Positions 34,042-44,419 are shown, numbered from the stretch's first letter. The stretch is 64,000 bases of DNA from Sycobia sp. Sy_11 (GCA_018907035.1 JACCIC010000374.1:56436-120435), one strand, 5' to 3'. Translations and numbers: made by a program. Notes: a model not told the origin generated them from the sequence alone.

Positions 34042-36005
34042 ATGGCAAACCCGCCAAACGACTTTAACGACTGGCTTCAAAGCCTATGTGAGGAAGAAAC
34101 AAACATAATTACAACGGAACTAGAATTAAGAAATGAGGGTTCCCCATTTCAAAGGGCTGCCAGGCTATACCGCAGACTGGCAGGAAATTATAGCCCAGGA
34201 GACTTTGTGGAATGCGAGAGTGACAATGATATTATAAAAACACGCGCGCGCAGAGATAAAAATTTGTTAAAGATAATCGTCACCTCGACAATGCGCGACG
34301 CAACAAAGACTTATATTTTGGATCGAATGGAAGCGACGTACGCCGAACAAGCGGGTGAATCAGCTGCATACAGCAGGCTCGGGAAATTCATCTGAGCACA
34401 GACCAAAGAAATAGCACAGCAGCTGTCGATCACCAAATACAAAATCTGATCGACTTCAATTTGGTTGAGATAAACAGGCACGAACCGCTCGCATGGAGCA
34501 CTGCCAACGAATCGCCGATTCAGGCAGCCACCACGAGCGTAACTACGCCTTCCAACTCGTGTGTCACGAATGACATCACATGTCAGGCGCAAGTCGCATC
34601 TCATACGACGAATACAACAGTCGAGCCTCAACCTACTGACCTCGAAAATAATGTAAACCTTAGTCAGGGATTACATAGCCTGCAAAATATGCTGCAAACT
34701 TGGATGCAACACCAAAACTCCACTGTCCAAGATTTGCAGCAGAGACAAAGTGAGATGCACGCTACGCTAGCTAGCGTTCAGCAACAGCTGCAGAAATCGC
34801 CGCGATGCGACCGTGTCACTTTCCAAGACACGTACGATCTGCAATACTTGGAAAGTGACAAAAACCTCAACAGTAATAGGTTTGTAGGGTCGACCGACGA
34901 GCCTACGTTTTCGGCTCCTTGCCATCCTCGGTACCAAGGGCCTGGAAGGGAGGGGCATCACATGGATCGAGATGTGATGAGCTCGCCCGCGAATACAACG
35001 CGATCAACGCTGTCAAGCACCTTGGCCCAGCACACGGATATTGGTAAGACCGTGCGCCAATGGAAAATTAGATTCAATGGTGCCAAGGGGAAAAGCGTAG
35101 AAGAATTTCTGCAGAGGATCGCGGAATGTCGCAGGTTGACACCGCTCACGGACGAGGACATGCTCAATGCCATGACGAAGCTCCTCGACGGTGTCGCCCT
35201 GCATTGGTACCGTCTATCCCGGAAAGACTGGACCACGTGGCAAGAGTTCTGCCACGCAGCCCGGAGCTGCTACGGCGTCGATCGACGCTTCCAAGCTGAG
35301 CTAATCAGCGAAGCGCAGCGGCGTACACAGGCGAAACGCGAGCCAACACGTGACTACGTGTTTTGTTTGTTAACGATTCTCAATCGGTTCGAAGAACCAT
35401 GGTCGGGCGACAAACAACTCGCCCTTATCTACCGTAATCTACTCCCGGAGATACAGAAGTTAGTCCCGCGGGAGAAGATTACAAGCGTCAATCGGCTAAT
35501 CGAGCTTGCTCGAGAGGCCGAATGCGTCCTCGATGCGGAGCGAAATTATAAGCCACCGCCGTCACCCGAGGACTGCATAATGCCCGAAGTGGCCTTCCAT
35601 GCGGCAGACACGTCTCGATCGCGCCGGAAGCCAAGGATCGCGGCCGTGGACGTGGAGCCGCCCAACTTCAAAGCTTTGGTACGAGAAGTTTTGCAAGAGG
35701 CTGGCTTTAGAGCCACCTCACCTGATTTAGAATCGCCAGGTGTCGCAGCTCTTATGACAAAGAGGAGCGGTCGCGATTCACGCCGGAGGTCGCCGCGTAC
35801 ACGGAAGACCAGAGCGTCGACCTCACCTAAGTCGGAGAGGAAGCCCTCCTTCAAAGGAAAGCTGGTGCGCGAGCCCCTCAGTGACAAGAACAAAGGTCGG
35901 ACAGCAGGTCCTGATCCGCGGTTCTTGTGCTGGGGCTGTAGTTGGCCTGGCCACACCTTGCGCAGCTGTCCCGAGTGTTCGGGAAATGCCAAAAAGGGCG
36001 AGTAA
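34042..36005 (+). pseudogene. gag: Gypsy gag, one frameshift
   Basis: The structural Gag of Gypsy 2. The frame from ATG 34042 (MANPPNDFNDWLQ) runs 117 codons to a stop at 34393. The second frame, already open from about 34380 without an ATG, continues to TAA 36003-36005, so a single-base change near 34380 split a Gag of about 650 residues. Landmarks include a coiled/glutamine-rich segment around 34700, the capsid-like region IRFNGAKGKSVEEFL through LDAERNYKPPPSPE, a basic serine/arginine stretch, and one CCHC zinc knuckle CWGCSWPGHTLRSC at 35928-35969 near the end. The gag remnant at 7.5 kb shares the YKPPP block. Confidence 0.85.
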
Positions 36006-36221
36006 TTGAGGTCCAACTCGCCCCTACGCTCCGTGAGACCTCTGAAGATCAGCATGCAGCTGCGAGGATACAGGGTAATGATGATTGCCCCCTCCTGTCT
36101 GTAAGGGAGGAGCATCACGACCGTGACTCCGCTGACTCAGCCACAAGTGTCGACCCCGATCGGTATTCACGATGGTGGGTACAGGTAGGCATAGGCGAGT
36201 TTCGCATTCATGCACTGTGTG
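36006..36221 (+). pseudogene. Truncated Gypsy protease region
   Basis: A frame different from gag reads VQVGIGEFRIHALCD, the lead-in to the aspartic protease active site (normally followed by D-T/S-G-A). It is cut at that point and joined to RT sequence. The missing stretch would cover the rest of protease and the N-terminal fingers of RT. Confidence 0.6.
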
Positions 36222-36698
36222 ATGGTTCGCAAGAGCGATGGGAGCTACCGATTCTGCGTGGACTATTGCAAATTGAATTCTGTGTCCAAGGTCAGCGCGT
36301 ACACGCTCCTTTACATGGACGTAATCTTACGGAAACTGAGAAATGTGCGATACATCTCCACACTGGACCTCAGCAGCGCCTACCATCAGGTCCCTCTTCG
36401 TGAGGAATCGCGACACCTCTCTGCCTTCACGGTTCCAGGCATGGGGTTATTCGAATGGACCCGTATGCCATATGGTGTCGCCGGTGGCCCCGCCACCTTT
36501 CAGCAGTTAAGCGACAAGCTGATCGGCTCTGAAATGGAGCCGGTGGCCTTCGCCTACCTCGATGATGTGATCATCGCTACGGAGAGCTTTGACGAGCACC
36601 TCAGGTGGCTCGAACATATAGTGCGACGGATTTCCGATGCCGGCTTGACCATCAATCGGCAGAAGAGTAAATTCGGACTCGGAGAAGTACGGTTCCTC
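36222..36698 (+). pseudogene. Gypsy reverse transcriptase fragment
   Basis: The open frame carries KSDGSYRFCVDYCKLN, TLDLSSAYHQVPL, FEWTRMPYGVAGGPATFQ and the catalytic FAYLDDVIIA box, in the order of Gypsy RTs. It stops abruptly after 'VRFLK', where the sequence becomes the end of the LTR, so the open frame beyond 36698 is LTR-encoded nonsense. Lacking thumb, connection and RNase H, it cannot function alone. Confidence 0.9.
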
Positions 36699-36775
36699 AA
36701 GCCCAGCCGGGCACACCTTTTGCAACGGCCGTGCCCGCCGTCCTCATATTCGAGGCGGACACGCGCACCGTTACA
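36699..36775 (+). repeat. 3' LTR remnant of Gypsy 2 (77 bp)
   Basis: This is identical to 32457-32533 except for two G-to-A differences ('cgtgttc' versus 'catattc'). It begins at the shared bases 'aag', suggesting a short-homology deletion joined RT to the LTR. Confidence 0.85.
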
Positions 36776-36879
36776 ATATATATTGTTCATAACGTCGTAG
36801 GACGCGACATTGGTAAAAATAATCTATTTTTTTTAGAAAAAATTGTTCATTACCCAATTTTAATTTTCTTCTCTTTGTT

Positions 36880-37720
36880 TAAGTAATTATGATTTAAGCA
36901 ATATACTACCTTGATTTTCAAAAAAAAAAAACCCTCAAGATTCATATTGTACGGGTCAAAATATATAAAGCGAATATTTTATTTGGGGATATCTCATTTC
37001 ATAAGGGAAATATATCCACCGCGAAGACTAAGCGAGCAACAAGATCTTTAAAACAAAAACGAAACGAACACCACATGTATATAGAGATGGCAGCACACGG
37101 TAGTGCGCTGTAGGCAAGTCAGCTGTACATATGTCAACAGTAAATATTATAATAAATGTGTGATGTGTGTGTATATTATATATAAAATATAATTCTATAA
37201 TTGTACTTTTTAAGTATTAATATTAATCTCAGGCTTCAAATATTCTTTGGAACTTTGTATAAGGTTTTATACTTTAAAACTATATTTTTACCTCACATTG
37301 AATTATTTGATGCACATATTTTACCTTCAAAATGATATACTAGTTATTATATGTATATAAAAAATTATACGAAAAATTTGAGAATATTTTATAGAATTAC
37401 ATCATTTTGTAAATTCTATATTTCTATATTTTAATAGTTTGTGTCAGGGTTTTTTTTGGTATCTTACTTATATTATTTATAATAGATTAGTTTACTTTCA
37501 ATACATTTTTGATATTCTTTAACTTAAAAAATTATGTAGTAATGATAAATTAAGTAGTTAAAATACTATATCAAATATTTACAAAATTTATAGTTTGTGG
37601 CTTAGTAAAATATTTCAACAATGCCTTCAAATTTTTAATGTAGAGTACTATTTGCAGTCTTAAGAAGCTTTTTGGTTTTAGTTTATCTTAAAAAAAGATA
37701 CAGTAATTAAAGTAATGAAA
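36880..37720 (+). repeat. Dispersed repeat Z, copy 2
   Basis: Colinear with 26130-26620: 'gatatctcatttcataaggga', 'aagactaagcga', 'cggtagtgcgctgtaggcaagtcag', and 'cttaagaagctttttggtttt' near 37660. The interior 37140-37500 has no counterpart in copy 1. No coding potential is seen. Confidence 0.6.
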
Positions 37721-38246
37721 TCAGAATAAAATATTATTGTATTGTAAATTAGTATTTCCGTAGTACATTTGAAAATATAAAAGAACTGTTCATGAGCGAT
37801 TGTTTTCGTACTTGATAGATAATCGTGCCAGATAATGTATCTTTCTTTTAATTTCGACTCATAATTTGGTAACTACTTTTCGATCATGCATTCTAAAGAG
37901 TGCGCCCACTTCAACGACTGGCCGCGGCGGGGCGCCCGTTCACGGTAGCTAAAATGTCTTGTTATGTGGGCTCTGGCCACTTCTGCCTATTAGCTCTAAT
38001 ACAAGCATTTAATAAATTTTAATACGTGGTCAGCGTGCTGCATTCTCATATATTTAATAGCTGTTGATCTAAAACAGGCACAACATTTTTATAAAATAGA
38101 TTTTTGAGATAATCGAATGAAGAACAAAGGCGATTCTCTTGCGACTATCGGTTTTGATCATCTTTCTACTCACGTCAGCTATTTATAAAATATAATATAT
38201 ATGTTTGTATGTTATAAAATATATTATATTTTATAACATATATACA
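37721..38246. other. No gene seen
   Basis: Mixed AT-rich sequence with a slightly GC-richer strip at 37900-37960. Near 38195-38245 an inverted pair (TATAAAATATATTATATTTTATA) borders the Helitron end. Confidence 0.4.
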
Positions 38247-38689
38247 CTAGCATCCCCCGTCTCGGCTTCACCCGAGATAATAATTTAACCCATTTCATAA
38301 GCAATTCAATAATATCTAAGTAAAAAGTACTCTATATATTAAAATCTATATTTCTATAAATAATTGACGGTAATTTACCTATCGTCGCTTCTGTACATAC
38401 AGTATGTATATACAGAATGTATAATCGTATGTAATACAGATATATATGCATATTACATACGGATTCTATGAGGAAAATTGTACTTTCGAGTCCGAGCGGT
38501 AAAAAAAGATGCCAAAGTGTCTCGAGACGACGTTTATAGAGAGTATCATGTTCGTAATATAAAACATGTCTCGGGACAACTGCTATAGAGAGTTTCGTGT
38601 TGGGAAGGTAGAATACTACGTCCAGGTATCCCGGGACGACTTTTACTGGGAGTGTGTGTGTTCGAACGATAGAAAATGAATCTCTTTAT

Positions 38690-39420
38690 AGAAGTCGTCC
38701 CGTCATACTTGGACATCGTCTTCCACCGTCTGAATACGAAATGAACCGTGGAAGTAGTCCCGTCATATCTGGACATCGTTTTCTACCGTCCGAACGCGAA
38801 ATTCCCCGTAGAAGTCGTCCCGAGGCGCTTGGACATCTTATTCCACTATCCGAACATGAAACTCCTCGTAGGAGTTGTTCAGAGACACCTAGACATCGTA
38901 TTCTACCGTCCGAACCCACAACTCCCTGTGAAAGTCGTCCCGTCATACCTGGACATCGTCTTCTACCGTCCAAACACGAAATTCCCCGTGGAAGTCATCC
39001 CACCATACATGCACATCGTTTTCTACGGTCCGAACACGAAACTCCCTTTAGAAGTTGTCCCGACATACGTAAACATCGTTTCCTACCAACTGAACGTGAT
39101 AGTCCCAGTAGAAGTCGTCCCGAGAAAGCTAGCATCGTTTCCTAACGACTAAACACAATCTCCCCGTAGAAGTCGATTGGAAAGACCTAGATTCGTATTT
39201 TACCGTCCCAACACGAATCTTCCCATAGAAGTTGATTTCCTCATACGTTTTTTATCAACTAAATACAATATTCCCCGTAGAAATCGCCTAGAGACACTTG
39301 GACATTGCATTCTATCATCCGAACACACAATTGCCTATAGAAATCGCCTTGAGGCAACGGAATATCGTAATCAACCGCCTGTACACACCAATACAATATT
39401 CTTCAGTAGAAACCGTATTT
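38690..39420 (+). repeat. 60-bp minisatellite inside Helitron D
   Basis: This is the clearest array in the window. Six consecutive units from 38695 keep an exact 60-bp period, each beginning like 'gtagaagtcgtcc' and containing 'ggacatcgt.ttctaccgtccgaacacgaaa'. Later units drift in length. Open frames of 95-163 codons in this array are products of the period and not genes. Confidence 0.9.
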
Positions 39421-39676
39421 AAAATGTGTATATGTCTTATGTAAAATATAATATACATACTATATATATATATATATATATATGCATGTATTATACACAT
39501 ACATACATATATATACATATTTCCTATATTTTCGTTTTTTCAATTAAATACCGTGAATATTTTTGTAACGATGCCAACTGAAATTCAAGCAAAATGTTGG
39601 TATGCGAATAGCGTATTTTTTAAGCAGACGATGGATATTACCTTTTTATGCATTTATGCAGATGTGACGATATATT

Positions 39677-39690
39677 GTGTGTGTGTGTGC

Positions 39691-39721
<31 letters not shown>

Positions 39722-39900
39722 TATCTATACATAGTTTCGAGGTTGTTGGTAACCGATTTTGCCATTATTTCTTTTGTTCAAACGAAAAAAAACATAGGCT
39801 CTTGTCACAATTCTGAACTTCATATAATATATAAAAATAAAAACATGATTTGTCGTCACAAACTATATTCAGTATGATTTGGCATACAAAACCATTTTAT

Positions 39901-39953
<53 letters not shown>
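39677..39953. repeat. (GT)n/(CG)n and (AG)n microsatellites
   Basis: A (GT)n-(GC)n-(GT)n run covers about 39677-39723 and an (AG)n run covers about 39905-39953, both inside Helitron D at places where copy A lacks them. Confidence 0.85.
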
Positions 39954-39956
<3 letters not shown>

Positions 39957-40153
39957 CCCACGTAAGAGAAAATAAAATTTACAAAAATCAAAAGATATCC
40001 ATAAGGAGTGAGAGTAATGTCAGATTAACCTGAAGAACAATAAAGTTAATATGGACTAAACGTCACACGTCCTTTATGATACGAATCCCAAAGTTGGATA
40101 TGAACATTCGTTTGAGCTGGTCTAGCATTAATACTTTAAGCGGACTACTTTGA

Positions 40154-40155
<2 letters not shown>

Positions 40156-40230
<75 letters not shown>

Positions 40231-40243
40231 TTCTCTCTCTCTC
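40156..40243. repeat. (CT)n microsatellite at an inverted Helitron junction
   Basis: About 85 bp of near-perfect CT lies exactly where Helitron D (minus) meets Helitron E (plus). Both elements have lost their 5' ends here. Confidence 0.85.
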
Positions 40244-40699
40244 CTTCTGTCTCTATTTCTCTGTCTTTCTTTCGCCTTCTCTTATAAAATGGTTCTGTAT
40301 GCCAAATCCTACTGAATATAGCTTGTGACGTCAAACTATATTTTTATTTTTGCAGATTCTATTAACTTCAGAATTGTGACAGAGTCTACGTTTTTTTAGT
40401 TGAAACAAAAGAAATTATGGAAAAATAGGGTTCATTACCAACCACCTCGAAACTATGTATATATAAATAAAATATATCGTCACTTCTGCATAAAAAGTCA
40501 ATATCCTTCGCCCATTAAAAAAATATGCTATACGCATATCAACATTTTGCTTGAATTTCAGTTAACATCACTATGAAAATATTCACGGTATTTAATTCGG
40601 GAATATAAAAAGTATATATATATATATATATATACATATATATAGATATATTGTATGTATATTATATTGTACATGTTATATTTACATAATTTAAATACG

Positions 40700-41040
40700 G
40701 TTTCTACTGAGTACTATTGTACTGACCTGTACGGGCGGTTGATTACGACATTCCGTTGTCTCAAGACGATTTCTATACGCAGTTGTATGTTCGGATGATA
40801 GAATGCGATGTCCAGGTGTCTCTAGGCGATTTCTACAGGGAATATTGTATTCAGTTGATACAGTAAATACGATATCTAGGTCTTTCCGAACAACTTCTAC
40901 AGGCAGTATTGTGTTTAGTCGTTCGGAAGCGATGCTAGCTTTCTTGGGCCGACTTCTACGGAGAGAATCGTGTTTAGTTGATAGAAAACGATGTTCACAT
41001 ATATCGGGACAACTTCTACGGGGAGTTGATCTGAACATGA
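40700..41040 (-). repeat. 60-bp minisatellite inside Helitron E
   Basis: About five and a half units lie in the opposite window orientation to copy D. The last unit is cut at about 41036, where Penelope sequence begins. Confidence 0.8.
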
Positions 41041-41287
41041 TATAAAATAAAAATAAATATTTTTTTTATCGGTCTTAGAGTCCAATCAATTTAATCTAAA
41101 AATAAAAATAAAATTTAAAAATAAAAATTAAATAAAAAATTAAATTAAAATTATAATGACAGTCAGACTGTCCTTGTTTACATTCACCCCCGTAGACTAA
41201 TCTGAAAATAAAATATTAGCTGAAAAAATTCTTTGTTAGTAAAGTGCAGTCTGACTGTCCCCAATACCCTTACGTAATTGAAGACCT

Positions 41288-41327
41288 GTCCAACGTTTCG
41301 AGCTCGCTACGGCTCCTCATCAGGGAC
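41288..41327 (-). ncRNA. Hammerhead ribozyme motif (type I, minimal)
   Basis: Read on the minus strand: stem I arm GUCC (41327-41324), core CUGAUGA (41323-41317), one unpaired G (41316), stem II arms GAGC and GCUC (41315-41312 and 41303-41300) around an 8-nt loop, core GAAA (41299-41296), CGUU (41295-41292), then stem I arm GGAC (41291-41288). All invariant core bases are present and cleavage would fall after GUU, a legal NUH site. Stem III would be only AC/GU with no loop, but ACGU is self-complementary, so a dimer could form it. Small hammerheads of this kind are an established feature of Penelope-like elements. The unpaired G in stem II may weaken activity. Confidence 0.75.
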
Positions 41328-41617
41328 TAAACTAAACCTTATATTCTAATCTATATATACTCTATCTCCACTACCAAATTTAGTAAATTAAATATAAATC
41401 TCCCCTCTACACAAATTGTCCAAAACCAATCAATTTAATAAGGAATGATAAACACTGTCCAATCTACCAGACTCAATCATTAAATTCACATTATTTCGAT
41501 TCCTGGAAATGTGAATACTTTCAAGACTCTCCCGTTTATAGTTATTATTGATACCATGTTCCAAAATATCCACATTCACAAAATCAAAAGAATGTAAAAA
41601 CTTTAAACAATGCTCTT

Positions 41618-42376
41618 TTAAACCGGAAGTAATATGTGAGCTACGTAAACTATATTTATGTTCATAAACTCAATTTTTAAATATCTACCTGTTTGTCCAA
41701 TATAGTATTTATCACAATCTAGGCAATTAATCTTGTAAACAACTCCCGATTTTAAGCATAAATCATCCCTATCTTTGCAATTATTAAACAATCTACTCAA
41801 ATTCTTGCTATTTTTAAAGAAAATTTGAATGTTATATTTCCGAAAATGTCTTTTAATTCTTTCAGACAATTCTCTAATATATGGCAAGACAATAATTTTG
41901 CCTTCGTTAACATCAACTCCTGCACTATGTCTATTTTCAGTATTATAAATGTCAAACAATCTCTCAGCAGTTAATCTATTAATAAATTGAATTGGATAAC
42001 CATTATTAATAAAAGTTTCTCTTACTATATGTAAATTATTTTGTCTAAAATCTTTATGTGACAATTTTATTGCTCTGTTAATGACACCCTTTAATGCTCC
42101 AATTTTGCTTCCGAATTGGTAGTGTGAATTGAAATCTAAAAACCTCCCTGACCAAGTAGGCTTTCTGTACCAATTAAGTTTCGCCTTATTATTACTACAT
42201 CTAATGACATTAATGTCGATAAAACTTAACTGACTATTAACCTCAACCTCTCTTGTAAATTTAATTCTGTCATGTACAAAATTAAAAACAACCACCATTT
42301 CATCCACAAAAACTTCCGGAACAATTGTAAAGATATCATCAACATATCTCTTAAATATCATTGGTTCAAAAAGCAA
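41618..42376 (-). pseudogene. Penelope-like RT with GIY-YIG nuclease
   Basis: The 252-codon open frame contains the RT catalytic box KRYVDDIFTIV, then LSFIDINVIR, WYRKPTWSGRFLDF and INRAIKLS, all typical of Penelope-like RT, and finally the GIY-YIG endonuclease start VVYKINCLDCDKYYIGQTGR. The nuclease nicks the target and the RT copies the element there. The frame leaves the family after GRYLK because of a shift near 41670. The correct C-terminal part (compare 62365-62560 in the other copy) continues in another frame. The RT N-terminal palm and fingers are absent on this strand. Confidence 0.85.
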
Positions 42377-42384
42377 TTTTGAAG

Positions 42385-42690
42385 AAATAAAAATATAAAA
42401 AACAATTTCAAAGCTATCAGATTAACAATGCAAACAATAAAAATTGGTTTAGGAATCTAACTGACAAGGAGATACCAAATGAAGTAACAAACATCATGTC
42501 TAAAGGTGCCAATCATGGAATATTATATTGTAAAAATATAAAGGTTGAAAGTAATCTTTTTGGTTTAAATGCTGAAGTGAAAAAGGAATGTAGAGCATCT
42601 TTAGTTAATGTCAGTAGTAATTTCAAAAGAGAAAATAAATTTGATAATTTTTTAAACAGCAATTTTATACATGATTTAATTACCGCGAAG
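42385..42690 (+). pseudogene. Penelope-like N-terminal coding part, inverted
   Basis: The plus-strand frame reads from about 42400 through NWFRNLTDKEIPNEV and SNLFGLNAEVKKECR to a (TA)n tract at 42695. This resembles the region before the RT domain in Penelope-like proteins, but it lies on the strand opposite to the RT next to it. The junction is at about 42376-42400. The open frame beyond 42690 is (TA)n and Helitron sequence. Confidence 0.6.
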
Positions 42691-42745
<55 letters not shown>

Positions 42746-42956
42746 ATAAAATGGTCGGCAAAATATCATGTTTTCGAAGCGGACGCTACATTGAAGCAGT
42801 TTTTATACAAAAGCGATGATAGGTAAATTACGGTCAGTTATTTATAGAAATATAGATTTATACGTATTGTATGTACTTTTTAATTAGATATTATTGAATT
42901 GTTTATGAAATCGGATAAATTATTATCTCAGGCGAAGGCGAGACGGGGGATGCTAG

Positions 42957-42973
42957 TATATGTATATACATGT
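42957..42973. other. Boundary between Helitron E and an LTR
   Basis: Seventeen bases of TA-rich sequence separate the CTAG of Helitron E from the LTR that starts at 42974. Confidence 0.5.
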
Positions 42974-43517
42974 TGTAACCGCAAATGCACAGCTACACTT
43001 ACGGTGTGTCTGCTGACGTATAAATATAATCTTCCGCGCGCACACGCTGACTGCGGCTGTATTTAGAAAACGGAATAGGAACAAGGGGGGGGGAACACCG
43101 TAGAAACTATAAGGCAAATGTTAACATAAACAAGTTGTTGATTAATAATAATAAAATATGACACAAAGTACTATGCCATAGCTCGCGGGCTATCCACTTC
43201 TTGCGGGTTTTGCGACGCGTGGGAAAAATACATCTGGCAGGTAATACACAAAATATCTATGGGGGTTGTGACACGGGGAATACGATAAGAAGGGGAACGA
43301 TCGCTCACGGGAATGATTGTTGCATACCTTATACTACCGTGCACGCGGCAGCGGGCCAAGCGAGATTACTCCTAGCTATAATTTCGTTCGCGACATGAAA
43401 TATACAAGAGAATGAAAACTACTTGCTGCGAAGACGATCTCGCTGTCGACCTCGATGTTGTACGTTTCTCTTTCTCTCTAGCTCGCTCGCTCCGCTGATG
43501 GTGTCTGTGGCGGCGGC

Positions 43518-43557
<40 letters not shown>

Positions 43558-43925
43558 CTTGCGGCAATAACGCCGGCATCCTCTGCTGTACGGAAGACGT
43601 GGATGTGTCTCTATGCTGGGTGAAGGGTTGCTATCGCTTCTTTGCCAGAGCTCAGTGTCGGGATGAGGATATTCTGGAGAATAATATCGGCAGGCATTAC
43701 TATGTGCGGGATTGGCGTTGAGCTTATGGCTTGATGGTGCGAGAGATGTTCTCTATTCCAAGGCTGGTTGGCGAAGAAGGAAAAGTGCTCGCTCCTTTCC
43801 TCTTCGTTACTCCGTTTACTTTTTGTTTGGGGCGCACTCTCGCGTTTCGCGAGTGCCGTAACCGCGATTACACGAACAGTGGTTTTAAAATTGCGTAAAT
43901 ACACGACCGCCAATCGGCGGTCACA
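42974..43925 (-). repeat. LTR (952 bp), minus orientation
   Basis: On the minus strand the block starts TGTGACCGCC at 43925 and ends GCGGTTACA at 42974, a TG...CA pair with matching six-base inverted ends. Directly outside the minus-strand start lies a purine run (AAGGGGGATTT, 43927-43937), a typical polypurine tract. This is therefore a 3' LTR of a minus-strand element. It holds a (TC)n run at about 43520-43552. It probably belongs to the minus-strand Gypsy remnant upstream of it, but the two are separated by other insertions. Confidence 0.65.
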
Positions 43926-44419
43926 AAATCCCCCTTCCAAAACCGACGGGGATCGTGTGATCGAAGTTATCACCCGTTCGCATTATTACGGTGCGGGGGG
44001 TTGATCTGAGTAATGGATGGGATACGATGCGGAAGAGAAAAATTAGATTATTCGCTAGTAGTGGTTGTGGTTGCTGATAATTTTATTAATTACACCCACT
44101 GGTGCGTACAGGAGTTGTAGGTGTTCCGCTATGACGATATATAAAATTGTTTTAATGTTGTTTTAATTCCTAATACTGCGTGTTAGTTGAGTACAAAATC
44201 TAAGATAGAACTATTTTATTAACCTAAGCCTCATCTAATGTTGTAACTTATATTTTTTCTATTTTATTTCTACGCTTAACCTTTATAGTGTATCTATTCC
44301 TCACGCTAATGTTATATCTAGCTAATGCTAATGTATTTCAATGGACTTCTTATGATTTTATTCTTATACTATATCTAATAATTTCTTATAAATCTAACGT
44401 TTCTTCTTGCGCTGTGCTA

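Larger units (their letters stand above)
31613..36775 (+). mobile_element. Internally deleted Gypsy retrotransposon 2
   Basis: The element starts TGTGACGGGG and ends CACCGTTACA, with ATAT on both outer sides (31609-31612 and 36776-36779). It lies inside a (TA)n tract, so the duplication is not conclusive. Contents are a full 5' LTR, PBS, long leader, gag with one frameshift, a truncated protease joined to RT, and a 77-bp end of the 3' LTR fused directly to RT. The rest of RT, RNase H, integrase and most of the 3' LTR are deleted, so it is non-autonomous. Confidence 0.85.
38247..40155 (-). mobile_element. Non-autonomous Helitron (copy D), 5' end lost
   Basis: The 3' end CTAG is at 38247-38250, with the best-preserved hairpin of the set just inside (CTCGGG-TGAA-GCCGAG type, about 38260-38275). 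The order matches copy A: unique block, minisatellite, 'accgtgaatatttt' block, (GT)n and 'gaggtgtgagagtaatgtcag' block. At 40155 it stops at 'ctactttgagta' and runs into a (CT)n tract and then an inverted Helitron. Confidence 0.75.
41045..42690 (-). mobile_element. Penelope-like element with inverted 5' part
   Basis: The minus strand carries RT and a GIY-YIG nuclease (41618-42376), then a non-coding terminal region (41060-41500) with the hammerhead motif, inverted palindromes and 'taataaatatt' end. Sequence 42385-42690 is the N-terminal coding part of the same kind of protein but on the plus strand. RT plus GIY-YIG is diagnostic for Penelope-like elements. A complete coding region would be much longer, so this copy is a rearranged, defective insertion inside Helitron E. 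Confidence 0.8.
40244..42956 (+). mobile_element. Non-autonomous Helitron (copy E), split by a Penelope element
   Basis: After the CT tract the sequence is an inverted relative of copy D ('tttataaaatggttctgtatgccaaat', 'catagtttcgaggt' complement, 'attcacggtatttaat', minisatellite). It is interrupted near 41045 and resumes at 42742 ('ttgtataaaatggtcggcaaaat'). It ends with the hairpin region CTCAGGCGAAGGCGAG (one stem base changed) and CTAG at 42953-42956, followed by T. Confidence 0.75.

Noticed and set aside
38654..39152. Overlapping open frames of 95-163 codons with repeated PSEHETPRRSRPE-like peptides
   Set aside because: They result from a 60-bp tandem repeat, a multiple of three. Two plus frames and one minus frame are open at once, and there is no independent coding signal.
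40128..40334. Glutamate/arginine-rich 68-codon frame
   Set aside because: It is translation of the (CT)n microsatellite.
42496..42819. Treating the 107-codon plus frame as one gene
   Set aside because: Only the part before 42690 is Penelope-like. The rest runs through a (TA)n tract into Helitron sequence.
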